In this document: piece by piece, positions 24,481 to 36,978 of the stretch
Numbering within the stretch: the stretch's first letter is position 1
How the letters are laid out: each line of letters opens with the position of its first letter
Source: Psettodes erumei
Taxonomy: Eukaryota; Chordata; Actinopteri; Pleuronectiformes; Psettodidae
DNA: 64,000 nucleotides
Reading direction: 5' to 3'
NCBI GenBank assembly: GCA_016785225.1
Contig: JAFBJZ010000946.1
Location: forward strand, 672,998-736,997
Position numbers and translations under genes: made by a program
Notes under the pieces: generated by a model
What the model was told of the DNA's origin: nothing
Databases searched by the model: none
The model's input: only the letters and a program-made list of their open reading frames with translations

Positions 24481-26164
24481 GTTTCTGGTTATTATTTGGG
24501 GGATTTTATACAATTGAGTCCGGTAAAGTGCTGATTTTTTTTTTTTTTTTTTTACCCCAGCACTCGTTAAGAAGAATAAAATCATTTTCCCAGAACAAAT
24601 GATGCTATCATTATGTAGTTAGAGTATAAAAATCATCAAAGGACAGAAAATGCTTTGAGGCGGTGGAGGGATATAAACTGAGTTTTCCCTCACCGCTTTA
24701 CGATTCATTTACCTTCAAAACTAAGAATGGCCCTGTCACCGCGCGCGTCACTTTTAATTTAGCACTTCTCTTTCCGAGCTCCAAGTTTAAAACAGAAACT
24801 TTTCATCACTGCGCACCCCTTAAGAAAAGGTTAATTGTTTTTTTGGGGGTGAGGTTGTTCTGTTTTAAGTTGTTTTGTTTTGGGGTTTTTTAGACGAGGA
24901 GCTTTATGTCGCAAGAATCCCCCTTGAAGAAGAAGCTGAGATTGTTGCAGTGTGAACTGAAATGAACTTGATGCAGGCCGCCCCCGGCGCGATCGGTGAC
25001 AAATACGCACTCTTGGGGAGACGTAGCCAGGCAATGGAGATTGATGCAGCGAGCAATCTCCGCCGTTGCTTCTGCCTCTCTGCCTCTTTGTCTCTTTCTC
25101 TCCGGCTCCCATGCACGCGCGTCTGCACGCACACACGCTGGGATTTCCATAAAACGCACAGGATGTCACAGGATGTTCGTATCTGGGCGTATCCGGTTCG
25201 TATCTTCTCGAGCCGTTCACACAAGACTGGGAATCACTTGTACATCAGCGCAAGTGCGACTTGTGTATTAGAGAGTGGACGGGAATCGGACGCGAGCCAG
25301 TGAACTCCGGACCTCTATTCTCATCTGTGTCCTTTGTCGTCCCGGAGCGCGCTCAGTCCTGATGTGTGCAGCCATTTGAACCGCAGCCACTCAGCCATGG
25401 CGGCTGCATATCCAGAGCCGAGTCAAAGTCGTCTCATTTCCACTGGGCTCCCTTATAAACGCAGACGAGCTGCATGGGCGATACACTGCATGGAGAACAA
25501 ACAAGTTTCACTCTCTGTTCAAGGGAAGGAATATTTCCCATGATTCATGAGGAATAATAAATACGTACTCCAACTAGATCATTGACAGGGAATATCGTAA
25601 GTCACTAGTTACCATTCAAAGACAATTCAATTTGATGAAAAGTAAGTCAGGAAGTTTTATGGTAATATACAAGCTGTCTTTTCTATGAATATATTTTTAA
25701 TTAAATGAGCAAAAGAAAGCCACAATAAGGGTGTGTTTCAGGGTTTTAAAAAAAATTTTTTTTGCTTGAAATAGGCCTCGGAGAAGAACACACTGCACCT
25801 GTCAGTAGTGAGTCAGCATCTGTCGTCCGCCACATCTCTCTCCCACCCCCCCCCCTCCATCCTTCTGGCTGATGTGCGCACGCAGTCGTGAAGTTGGAAA
25901 AAAAAAAAAAAAAAAACGCGCTCAGCAAAGCATCTCTTGAACCCCAATGAAGTGCCATTTGCAAGAGCATATTTTACTCATCCATAATGTGTTACCGGGA
26001 GAGAAAGAGCGCACACGTGCACGTGCTTTCACATGGAAACCTGCACACACTCAAAAGGACGCGGAGCTGTGGTCATTTCAGCTGAGTGGGTTTGTTAGCC
26101 CTGTGAGGGTAAACATGGGCACACGCTCTACTGAACACACACTTGTGACTCAGTGAGTGGGCGT

Positions 26165-26192
26165 GCGTGTGTGTGTGTGTGTGTGTGTGTGT
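26165..26192. repeat. (GT)n, left arm of an inverted pair
   Basis: About fourteen GT units. A (CA)n of 42 bp begins 154 bp further on, so the two are complementary. Confidence 0.96.
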
Positions 26193-26344
26193 TTAATTCT
26201 TTTCATTCAGGACTTCGTTTTAAGCAGCGGGTTGTCCATTTTTCACACTAAAGCAGACGCATATTCGTATCTTCTCAGAGCAAAAGCAAATAGATATGGC
26301 TGTCCATGCGTCATTTATTTGATGCCGACGTGGTGCTGAATCAG

Positions 26345-26346
<2 letters not shown>

Positions 26347-26388
<42 letters not shown>
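26347..26388. repeat. (CA)n, right arm of an inverted pair
   Basis: Twenty-one CA units, the longest CA tract in the window. Confidence 0.97.
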
Positions 26389-26392
<4 letters not shown>

Positions 26393-27426
26393 GAGGCGTT
26401 AGTCCTCGCTGACAGTAGTGGAATGGGAACCGCTCGGTGGACATTCGTCATCTGTGTTAGCGGATGGCGGCCTCCTGGCTCTTTCCCCGCCGCCTCTGAC
26501 AGATCTGAGAGGCTCCCTGTTAGACACATTATCCCTGCCTTTGAGCAGACTCGACTCATTCTCATCCTCGGCCCACCTGCCTTAATTTGCGCGCGCGTGT
26601 ACGCTTGCGTGAAAAAAAGCGGGTTGTTGTTTTTTTCGGCGGCTGGGCTGTGCAGCATAGTGGATGCGTTTGACAGGGCTGCAGGGCATACGCATCCGCT
26701 GGCACTGAGAACGTTGACCAGGCGTGTTTGTGTACTGGGTCAGTGTGCAGGATAAAAATTCATTAGAGAGAGGGAGTCGCAAGGTGTTATCTGGGTTGCA
26801 TATCAGTGGACAAGTGGATAAGCATATGGACTCCTCATAAATGCTCCTTGTCCAGGGAGAATGGAAGGGGGCGGGAGGGGTGTGTGTGTGTTGGCGGACT
26901 AAGCTTAAAGTAGCGTCTCCATCTGTCCTCTGGATACGTTCCATATGCTTCACGTGGTAAAAAAAAATAACCCAACTGAACTCCATATTAAAAATGTGAA
27001 AAGATTATACCATGTTTTCTTAAAATGCACAGTGGGTTCCGTATCTCTTCAGTTGGCACAGACGCCGTTCTGATTTGAATCCACTCGATGTTGAAAGTAC
27101 ACACGGATTGCTTGGATGAGTGGGCGAGAAGATTAAAATGACAGGTCACACCATTCATCTGGAGGGACAGCGTTCGCGTTCGCTCTGCGTGCCTGTGCAT
27201 GAGCGAGTGACTGCTTGAGAGCGCTTGCCGGAGATGGAAAGAAATGGAGTCAGATTTATGTTGCCGGCTCTCATCTGCTGAGTGCAGGCAACATCACTCA
27301 CTGGGTGTTGAGAGTATTCTCATTTGCCATGTTCATGTCACACTCAGCCACACATATAGGCAAACAACAATCTAACCCTTTTAGCGCACAATTCATATTG
27401 CATGCACCTGCCAAGACGTGCGCACG

Positions 27427-27442
27427 CCCCCCCCCCCCCCCC
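27427..27442. repeat. poly-C tract
   Basis: Sixteen C in a row. Confidence 0.95.
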
Positions 27443-27959
27443 ACAGAGGAAGGTAAAAGCCTTTGCGCTCATCAACATTTACCAGACTCGACACCTGAGG
27501 AAGGTTTCAGTCTGTCGAGGCTTAACTTTTGAGACGTTGAAAAATCTGCCTTCAACTCATTTACAAACATCTTGACCTATCCAGGAAAGCATAAAGCAGA
27601 AGTATAGCCGATCTCCTGCGGAAGCCTCGGTTCACCTGGAAGTTGCCAGTATTATTCGTATCGCTGCCACAAAGAGGAGAGGAAAGAGGAGGTTTCATCT
27701 GCAAACACGATGGATGAGAGAATTTTGGCAGCTCGGGGCTTGAGAGAAAAAGGCAGGTTGAGATGTTGAGAGCTGGTTGTACATTGCTAGTGTAATAGTG
27801 CATCTCTGTTTTTGATCAGGCGGGACATATCTCCATTAATGAAGCTTCAAAACCCAAATCGTGTGACGTCAGATCAGATTCCGCCGTTCAGCAGTTAACT
27901 GACAGGAGCCTTGCTGCTAGCGCGGCTAACAAGCTCACCTGTTACGTAAGAATGGGGCC

Positions 27960-28170
27960 TTTGCTTTTTCCTGCCGACACTACAATCCATAAACAGATTG
28001 GTGGCATATGCGCAGGTGTAAACTGTGGCATTTAAAAACTGGGCAAAGCAAATAGGGAATTAATCCTCCCCCAAATGAATGATTTAAGTGTGTTTACTCA
28101 GCGGCAAGGAATTTAAAAGCAAACAACATGGTAATTAGACAGCGATTAAAAACCATAAGGGGCATGAAAC
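27960..28170. other. candidate conserved non-coding element
   Basis: Block free of simple repeats, with TTTAAAAACTGGGCAAAGCA, GGGAATTAATCC, AATGAATGATTTAAG and GGTAATTAGACAGCGATTAA motifs. The motif texture is enhancer-like; conservation was not tested. Confidence 0.3.
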
Positions 28171-29480
28171 TACCCTGTGTAACTGTACGGGTGTGTATGA
28201 CATAGGATTGCTGTGTATGACTGCTGAGTGGTTGACTGGACTACATTTCAGCCGGATTTGCATAAAAGCATGCGATTAGATAAGGTGCCGTCACCGCTGA
28301 TGGCAGCACTAACTGTCCATTTTACATCCATGAGCGAGTCAGCGACCAAAAGCTATGACAGAAAAGTCCGCAGTGCCAAGAAACTGAAAATACATGAAAA
28401 CAGAAAGTAGCTCATAAAGTCACCTCACCCAAATTTAAAAAAAAAAAAAAAGAAAAAAATGGTCTTGGAATGGTGTCAAGGTGACAGTAAAACGTTCTTG
28501 ACTTTCTTTGAAAAACACTTTCTTTCAAACGATAAACGCGGATCTTGAGTAAACATTATCCGCAATAAGTCCTGCTTGAGTCGTTTCGGTGGCAGGCGCG
28601 AAGCAGGACTCTTTTTCTCGTGGGGTCTGACACTTTGGATTTAAATATTAGCAGCAAGTGTGCAACTCTCCCTCATTTCCATGCCGATATATGCGTGTGT
28701 GGGAGGAAGAGCGAGGAGCGGGGAATGGAGGTGGAGCGAGAGACAGAAAGCGAAAAAGAAGTGGGTGAGATAGTGAGTTAGTTAGATGCAGAGTGGAAGA
28801 ATGATTCTTTTTTTTTAACAGAAATCGGGGCTTATAATTGGGCGGATGCACTATTTAAGGACTGCGGGTCCGTTGCATGTTCCAGTGGCCCGCTCGGCCA
28901 AGTGAAAATATAGCCACATAATAAAAAATGTGCGACCTTCTCCGTTATTTACTGCTGCAACATCAACATTTCATAAGCGCCTGCGCCCGTGCATTGAAAG
29001 CAAGCAAGTTCACGGCACACTGCTGCGTTTTTTCAGATTTTGCCCCCAGTTTTCTTCCTTTCTGTCATAGATGTTTAAATGCTCTTTGAAACCTTGGGTT
29101 TGCGGACAACAACACGGAAAGAAAAGAAAAGAAAGTTGACGAGTTGAGGGAGCGAGGCGATGGGGGGGGGCGAGGAAGTTCCGGCTACACTGACGAGACC
29201 GCTGGAGTCGGCTGGGCGCGTGAGCCGGCTAATAATCGATGCCGGCATATGCAGACAAGTGGGTGAAGGATAGCGACGATAGTGTCGTTTTGCTAGCCAG
29301 GTGTTGCGGCAAGATGCTCGCACAGTGTAGGAATGGCTTGTCATCTTCTCTGATGTGCGCATTAATCAGGAGATGCGCTGCAGCATGATAACTGCATGTA
29401 GCACAAACACAATGCAGGGATGGCCTAGCAGTTTAGCAACTCTACTGTCTGCTGACAAAGGTAGACAAGCAGCTTGTGCT

Positions 29481-29496
29481 ATATATATATATATAT
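29481..29496. repeat. (AT)n microsatellite
   Basis: Eight AT units, intronic. Confidence 0.93.
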
Positions 29497-32400
29497 GGTG
29501 GGGCCAGCGGCAGATATAACTTAATGTCATAATGTCATCCCTTGCGGTAATAGAGGGACAGAGAGAAGAGGCAGCCAGGCATTGTCTGACCTCTCTCCAC
29601 CACCCACATCTATCCAAAATCACACACACACACACACACTGAGGGAATATCCCACAATTGAATCCATGGTTGCTTATTTAATCAGAGGTCAGCCTCAGTG
29701 ACTTAACATTTTCTTAATCTCTTCCACAAGATTTGCAGTCAAATCCGCCTTTGGACCGAACTCCCCGACCAGATTAACAACAGCTCCGACCACAAGTAAC
29801 ACGCGAGCGTCATACGTGCCGCGGACCGTACGGCTGCGGTGCGTCCACCTGTCTCTCTCTGCATTCACGCGTGTCTACCTGTGGGTGTGTTTTGGATGTA
29901 TTTATGTGGTAGCAGTCCTCACTTTTTTTTCGCAGGGACCAGATGCTGTCTCTTTGAGGTGGTTTTACTGCCATTTTAAAGATGTCTGGCAAGCAAAGAC
30001 AGACTGCAACAGATGTGGGTTTGTGTGCAGATGGTACAGTGGAAGGCCTTTGTTTTTCTCCACCTCTCACCGTCTGAAGGTAAAGGAGGCTGCGCTGCCG
30101 AGCGCCGATGTGGGCGTGGTTTTCCCCAGTGCGCCCAGGCAACGCCGCTGATGAGAACACGCGTGTGCGGCTCAGTGACGCAGCTCAGCCTGTCCACCGT
30201 GCTTCGAACTCTCGACCTGCTGTGACGGGTAGCGCTCACAGTTCATCTGCTCTCTGAATTTTGAAAGCAGCATTCCCACAGAATTAGATTCTGTTTGTGG
30301 CGGTAGCTGATGGGGGTGTGTGTGTGTGTTAGATTAATTACTTTTTAATGGTCCGCTGACCCACCTGACGCGGCGGGATTTTTCCCAAACCTCCCAGCGT
30401 CCACAGGTCTGTTGTCAATGTGTTTGCGGGAGGCAGATAGAGAGAGAGAGAGGGAGAGAGAGGGAGAGCACGAGCAGGACAAGGAAGGAGGAGCTGAGCG
30501 AATCAGTGTGCTGCGTGAAGCTCTAGTATGAAATAAGATTTTACCCATCTGAAATAGTAAAAAAAAAAAGAGAGAGAGAGAGAGCGAGTCGGAGAAAAAA
30601 AAATCAATCTGTGGCGGTCAATGTTGATATTGTGGCGGGCCGCCGCAAATAAATCAGTGTATGGGAATCACTGAGCTTGTTTCTAGAAGAGCACCCCGAT
30701 GACCGATTTTCTATACTTGCTTATTCCTATTCTAGGTCAATGATATCTATCCCAGAATGCACTGCAAGAGAGGCAGAGGGGAAACTCTGGGGATGGGGCG
30801 GTGAGTCTGCAGCATGGCACGTTAACAGTTACAGGTGATTCGCAGTCTGTGGTCCAGCTGAGCCGCGCGTTTTCTGACCGCGGAGGAGGAGTGGATGATG
30901 AAACCCACGCAACATGCAAACCCCGCGCCGGGGAGCGGCCCAAGACAAAATTTGCGCCCGAGGCCGTCTCTCTGCGTTCGCCTGCTGCAAAATTTTAACC
31001 GCGCGGCCCGAGACGTGTGAGCACATTTATTTCTGCCGTGCCACGGAGGGCACCACCTGGGTGAAACTGCCCCATATACAGCTTTAATTTAGCTCCGGGG
31101 GTCGGCGCGGGCGGTCGTAGCCTATTTCAGACGACCTGCGCCACGCACACGTATGAGCTCATGAGCCGAAATCAACTTTAAATACAACGGTATTGAGTTC
31201 TTTCCCCCTGCGTTTGCACGCAATTGGCAGAGATTTATCTGAAAGGGATTAGCTGCTCACGTTAAATTTGTCCACATCCAAATTACTGGCATTAATAACA
31301 TGTCGTGATCTTCAAGTGGGTGGGGTTGTGGCAGACCGGGAGAAAAGCAGAGCAGTAAGCCTGGAGCTTAAGTCACCTCCGCTTGAGTGTGACATGACTC
31401 AGTAATTACTGGGGCAAATCTCCCACTATGGGGGCACTTTAATTGGAAGTAGTAGCTTCTCCTGAGCCAGTGATTCTTCCCTTAAGAATATCGCTGTATG
31501 CTAAGTAGCTTACTTTACTTTCTTGCTGTGTTTGAGCCGAGGTGCTGGGAGCGCCCGCCGCTGTTTGTGTGCGTATTGAGCTGTTTGTTTGATAAACTGT
31601 TGGGTAAGCTGTGCGCGGTTTGTGGAGGAGGGAAGCAGACAGACCCATCAGCAGGGCAGCGGGGTTTTATTTTTTTTCTTCTTTCGCTCCGAGCCCGCTC
31701 GCCGAGAGGGAGCGTCATCAGCAGATCCCTCCGACTGGCACCGAGCCAGTCACATCTTCTCTCCCTCCTTCTCTCCGGCCGACTCCTTGTCTTGCCTTTT
31801 TTTCGACTTTCTTGTCCTTTTCCTTCTTCTGCGTCCGCTCCTTTCTCCCGCTTGGCCCCCTTCCCGCTCGAGCCGTTGTCCCCCCCCCCCTCCTTTGTCC
31901 CTCCCCGGTTACCTTCCGCTGTCTTATTTCCTCCTTTCTGGTCCGCTGCGCCCAGGACATCGGGAGAGGAATGGGACACATGCCAGGGTAAAAAAAAAAA
32001 AAGCCTCAGGTGGGAGAGGGAGATGCTTAGGCAGAGTGTCAGCTTATTATTTGCTCTCCCGTGAACGATGTTTCTGCAGGATTGCAGTCTGCTGTGCTGT
32101 CGCTCTCCCCGCGCGGCGTGGCCACGTCGCTCTGAGCCGGAGGGTCAGCGGGGTCGGCCTCCACCCAGCTCTCCGTCGCCCTGTCCGCGCTTGTTTACAG
32201 CTCTTGCCGTCGACACAGACGAGACTCCCGTGGGGGCATAGACCAGCGCGCACACCCTAATACACATTCACCAGGAAAAAAAAGGAAACAGACACGGAAC
32301 AGCAAAGACCTATAGACAAGGTTGCCATGGTAACAGTCCGTCCTGCCTCTTTGACTGAACACCTATACAGTATGAGCGCATGCACATGGTAAATGTATGA

Positions 32401-33217
32401 ACAGCCAGTGATGGAAACATAATTTTTTGCGTCTCTCCCCATACAAGACCCCATAAAGCTGCCTATTTGACGCCACGATTGTGTAAGATTAGTCTTTATG
32501 CTTTAGTTTTGTGTTCCAAATGTGAGCAGGCGGTGCCGCAGCGCCTTTCTTTCAATTGTCTCTCGGCTCGAATGGCTTACGTTCGCCATCTTAATTTAGC
32601 CGAAGAAGAACATTAGCCGTCGTGAAGGGAATCCGAAGCAGAAGGTGCAAAGCGGTAAGATGTCCCCTGCTGCCTCATTTCGCCTCTCGCGCCGCAACAA
32701 AATGCACATATAAAAGTGGGACGGCGAGCAGATCCCGCTGCAAACTTTTGCCAAATGTGATTTCCGGGTTCTTATTGAGTGAATAACTTTTAATGACAGA
32801 ATTACGGGTCCCCAGAGTTGTTTTTGGGAGTTCTCGGTTTCTACCAGCCCAGGCTTTTAAAAGATATGATGAGATATCATATGAGTTGATCTTCTTTTGA
32901 GATGTAAAAAAACATTTATTCGTACACTTTGTACTGCACAGAACTATAATGAGGTTGGGAGATAATCCAGCTGTTCTTTGGGGAAAATCTTAGAGTCTGT
33001 GTTCACTGACTACAATCCGGCGTGTTTTTACTTGCTATTTGTTTCATGTTGTCCCTATAACATCTCTTTGATCATCCCTGGCAGTTTCGCTCAAGCTAAA
33101 TTAATTTAGATGTCTGCAAACACCGCTTTACTCGCGTTTGCTTTGGTTTCCCCGTTTTTTTGCCCGCCGACGTCTAATCGTCCTCTTTCTTCCCCTCCTA
33201 TCCGCCCGTCTTCCCAG

Positions 33218-33416
33218 CATCTGTCAGAGCTGCTGGCGGTGGTGCGCCTTCCCTTCATCCACCCGTCCTACCTGCTGAACGTGGTGGACAACGAGGAGCT
33301 CATCAAGTCGTCGGAGGCGTGCCGCGATCTGGTCAATGAGGCCAAGCGTTACCACATGCTGCCCCACGCACGGCAAGAGATGCAGACGCCCCGGACCCGG
33401 CCAAGGCTTTCCGCTG
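33218..33416 (+). CDS. klhl29: klhl29 exon: end of BACK domain and linker to kelch
   Basis: A 199 bp exon that encodes HLSELLAVVRLPFIHPSYLL, NVVDNEELIKSSEACRDLVN, EAKRYHMLPHARQEMQTPRT and RPRLSA, plus the first base of a Gly codon. The L-x-x-VR(L/F)P-F-(I/L)-x-P-x-(Y/F)-L pattern, followed by a Cys-x-(D/x)-L-(V/I)-x-EA-(K/x)-x-(Y/F)-H-x-LP segment, closes the BACK domain in KLHL proteins. The TPRTRPR stretch is the basic linker to the beta-propeller. It lies after a 12 kb intron, with acceptor TTCCCAG at 33217 and donor GCTG|GTAAAA. The match to KLHL29 from SELLAVV to SAG is essentially identical to the mammalian protein, making this the most conserved exon in the window. Confidence 0.97.
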
Positions 33417-34079
33417 GTAAAACACACACACACATCTAAGCAGAGATAAACTGCACCATCTTTGACCCGGGTGATATTAGAACAAGGTGGCAGGGACATG
33501 ATCTGCCGCCTACTGCTGTAATTGACCCAGAACACATTGCCGGCACCCATGCACCCATAAACAACTGCCCACTATTCATATTTTGCAAGAAAAGGTGATG
33601 CAGGGGTCAGGTCTCCACAAGGAGAACCCTGGCTTGCCATTGCATTGTATTGATTTCAGCCCACAACTGGAAGGCAATTATTTAAAGCTCCATAATGTTT
33701 TCCCACACGACCTGCTACACTTAAATACACACACATGTATTAAATGACCAGCGTTTCTTTCCGTGATCAAACCGACGGCAGCTGGAGACGAGTCTGATTG
33801 AAGCTACCGTGAAGGAAAGTTGAAAAGTTTCCAACCATAACGGCCTCCGGGTTGGTTATGTGGGTTACCGAGCGCTTCTGTAGCGAGCCCAGTACGTAAA
33901 CATCCTCCTAACAACTTTTTAACACCGGCGAGGCACAGACAGGTCCGTCCTCGCCTTCTAAGCAGCCAGCCAGCCGTCCCCTGTCCGAGCGCCACCAATG
34001 CCCAAGCCATTGAAGACCGTGTTTGTTTACATCGTTAAAATCAAAGAATCATTCATGGAAATTGGAAGGCGCCTGCAAA

Positions 34080-34450
34080 TTGCTTTTGGCCGTTAGATTT
34101 TTCCCTCAGGTCGGCCAAGAACCTGGTCTTTCCCCCTGTAAAGAGCTGCCTAATTATAGTGTCTGCATGGTATTATAAGCTCCGCACCAGCACACCTCAC
34201 CATTCAGCGCAATATATTTTCTGCTTGGCGGGATAAAGATAATTGCCTAACAAATGGCATTTTATGGCGAGGTCAGTTTACCAGCCAGCGCTGTTGTCCG
34301 GCCAGTGTTTATTTGCCAGTAAACAAACATTGGGGGAATTGCGTCAGGCTAATACTTTTGCATCTCTAATTGCCCGTAATGGTGTCGCAGGAGGCTTCAT
34401 AAAGAATCATTTGCCTTTTGAGAGGAGACATTCGTGGCGCGATATGCGCG
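34080..34450. other. candidate conserved non-coding element
   Basis: A 370 bp block lacking simple repeats, with GCCTAATTATAGTGTC, GATAATTGCCTAACAAATGG, TATTTGCCAGTAAACAAACA (forkhead-like), TAATTGCCCGTAATGG and GAGGCTTCATAAAGAATC motifs. It is the strongest such candidate in the window by texture. Conservation was not tested. Confidence 0.35.
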
Positions 34451-36940
34451 CGGCGTCATCACATTACTCATCCTCGATCGGGTAGTTTCTCTTTGTTCTC
34501 AGCAGTTTCTTGAAGCGTTTTTTTTGTCTTTTTTTTCAGTGTTTGGTATGTGCATATCTTACGCATCCTACAGCCCCATTATGTAGGCCGAAGTGTGTAT
34601 TGATTCACAGCAGCTTGTGGCTCTGTACAACAGAATTATATAAATGCATAAACGCTGCCGGGATGAATACATTCATGATGCATTATAACCCGACGGCTCG
34701 GTGAATGAGAAATATGCGCAAGTTTTCCAGATCGAGTTTTGAACTCCTCGGAAGCTGAGGGCGTTCTTACGGGCGGACTAACTGGGCCCAATGTTTTACC
34801 AGCGCGTTGCTTTCACGCGGCGAAGCTTTCACGCACTGCGCTCGGGCGTACGGGCGAGTGCGGATGCACCTTGACGTGGCGCGCAGCCGCGTGTATCCCT
34901 GCAGGCCCGAGTGCATGTTTCTTTATGCCTGAGTGTGTGCGTTTTGCGGCCCCGGGATTGTTTCGGTGCACGCGTGCGTCGCTCGGCCATCTGCTGCGTT
35001 GGACGGGGTGGGCTCCGCGCAGCAGGACGCGTTGTCGCTGGGATTGCGGGGCGGGTGTGGGGCCTCGCACGTGGACATGCAGGACAGTAAAAAAAAAAAA
35101 AAAAAGGTACAATAAAGGCTGGAAGGAGAGCTTGAGGTTGGCAGGGAGTGCGGTGGCCCGCACAGAGGACAAGAAAGCGGCAGCACAGGAGGAGAGGTTT
35201 GGATGCGGTCCGAGAGGGGGAGGGAGCGAAGGAGCCACGGGGATCAGAAATGAAATTTGAAGGGCAGACGTTTGATTGAGTTTATTCCTTGAGCATGTGT
35301 CTACTTGTGTAAGCAGTAAGTGAGTGTGTGTGTGTGTGTGTGTATATTTTAAATGTGCGCAAGCAGATGGGGCACCACCTGAGCTCGGTTGATAAGTCTG
35401 TCAGGCGGAAAAAGAAAGGAAAACTGCCATCCGTGAAGCGCTTCTTGCTGAGCGCAGTCAATCTGTGAACTTGTGAGTCGCGTGCATATGTGGGTGTATT
35501 ATGGTGGGCACGTTTGTGCTCATACAGTTGAGTTTTCTTGCCGAGAAATTCAGTTTACTCTTGCGAGAGAGACTTTTAATTAACACCCTTTCGCATTTAT
35601 AGAACTTCCGTCTGTTAATCTGATGATTTTGGTTATTCTCATGGTGCAGGTGTTCCCTTACCAACCAACACTGGACTTTTCAGGCCAGTGTCAGAGTTTG
35701 GGAGTAAAAATATCGATATATACATTCATTTTTAACATCTTTTCATATGACCTTAAATGTGGTTACTGTCTACATGAAATTCCCGAATTGTCAAACTATT
35801 TTTTCAAGGAGTTGCGCTGAAATTGCGCGGGGCATTTCACTTTTGGAAAGCGAAGCAGTCGGTTCTCACATACGGAAAAATTATATAACAGCGACACTGT
35901 GTCAGATCATTTTGACAGAACAAGTTAAATGTTATGGTTAATGTTAACGATGGGAAAAACTTGGTGAACTGTTGATGGTAGCGTGAAATGTGCTTGTAAA
36001 ATCTCTTAGATACTTAATCTACCAGTTCCATTTTTTTCCCCCATTTTAAGCTCATATATCATGTCACGGATAAGAAAACCATTAATATGAATAATAGCCT
36101 ACAAACACTCTGCAGTGTGTTGAGAAGATGAAATGGCGAGAAGTTTTTCGACTCTAACAAGAAGACTGACATTTAATGAGTTGTTGCTCCATTAGCTCTA
36201 AGCTCTTAAAAAAAAAAGTTATTTCTATTAGAGCTGAATAGATGCAGCCAGATGGTTTCCACATGCCCGTTAATTGTCTTGTTTGCCCAGGTTTTGCTTT
36301 ATATAGAATCCTGCTGCGCTGCATTGTTCTATAAAGTCAGCCTTTACTTAATTACCCGGTTTATATTGATGGTTAATTTTCACATCAGTCAGTCTCACAG
36401 GTCCCGGCATGTCACCACACTGTTGCACTCCTGCGCCGAGTTAATGGAACTGCTTTCAGAAATATTTTCACTCACGTGCCGCGGAACGCTGCTGGACAGC
36501 ATTTGGACAACGCTGCGTCTCATCTTCTCTTTTTACAACATGGCGCCTCAGTTTTCTGCTTCAATAGTCAACTTTTCAGGGAGGCAGAGGAAATAGAGAT
36601 GGCGTCTGCTGGGAACAGCCTCCTGTCTTTCTCATTTGGCCAGGAAAGAGACTTGGGTAAACTATGAGCGTCTCCTAATGAATCCGCAGTGTTCTGGGTG
36701 GCGTATGCGTATCCATTAGCTTCTAATTGGTTAATTAGAGTGTGGATGTGCATCTGATGAGCTGTCATTAGAATTTGCAGGGGATCGGTGGGGGGGCTGA
36801 AGCAGCCGCCGGTGCTGGGAGTTTACTCACAGACCTTTTTTTTTTTCGTCATAGGATCCACTCTGACCTCAGGGATGTTTACATCCGTGTGTGTGTGTGC
36901 GCGCTATGAAGAAATGGGAAAAGTTTCCCTCGGTGTGTTT

Positions 36941-36943
<3 letters not shown>

Positions 36944-36975
<32 letters not shown>
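36944..36975. repeat. (GT)n microsatellite
   Basis: Sixteen TG units in the BACK-to-kelch intron. Confidence 0.95.

Positions 36976-36978
<3 letters not shown>

Larger units (their letters stand above)
21226..33217 (+). other. klhl29: klhl29 12 kb intron within BACK domain
   Basis: A 12.0 kb GT-AG intron. It includes a (GA)n at 23050-23091, an inverted pair (GT)n 26165-26192 and (CA)n 26347-26388, a C run at 27427-27442, (AT)n at 29481-29496, (CA)n at 29623-29639 and a GC/pyrimidine-rich block at 31.54-32.25 kb. Blocks at 24240-24480 and 27960-28170 look like conserved non-coding DNA. Short ORFs here are low-complexity (homopolymer or dinucleotide translations) and I support none as genes. 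Confidence 0.85.

Noticed and set aside
31498..32260. Overlapping ORFs of up to 223 codons on both strands
   Set aside because: They come from a polypyrimidine/GC-rich block and consist of low-complexity Ser/Pro/Phe or Arg/Lys/Glu runs, with no recognisable domain.
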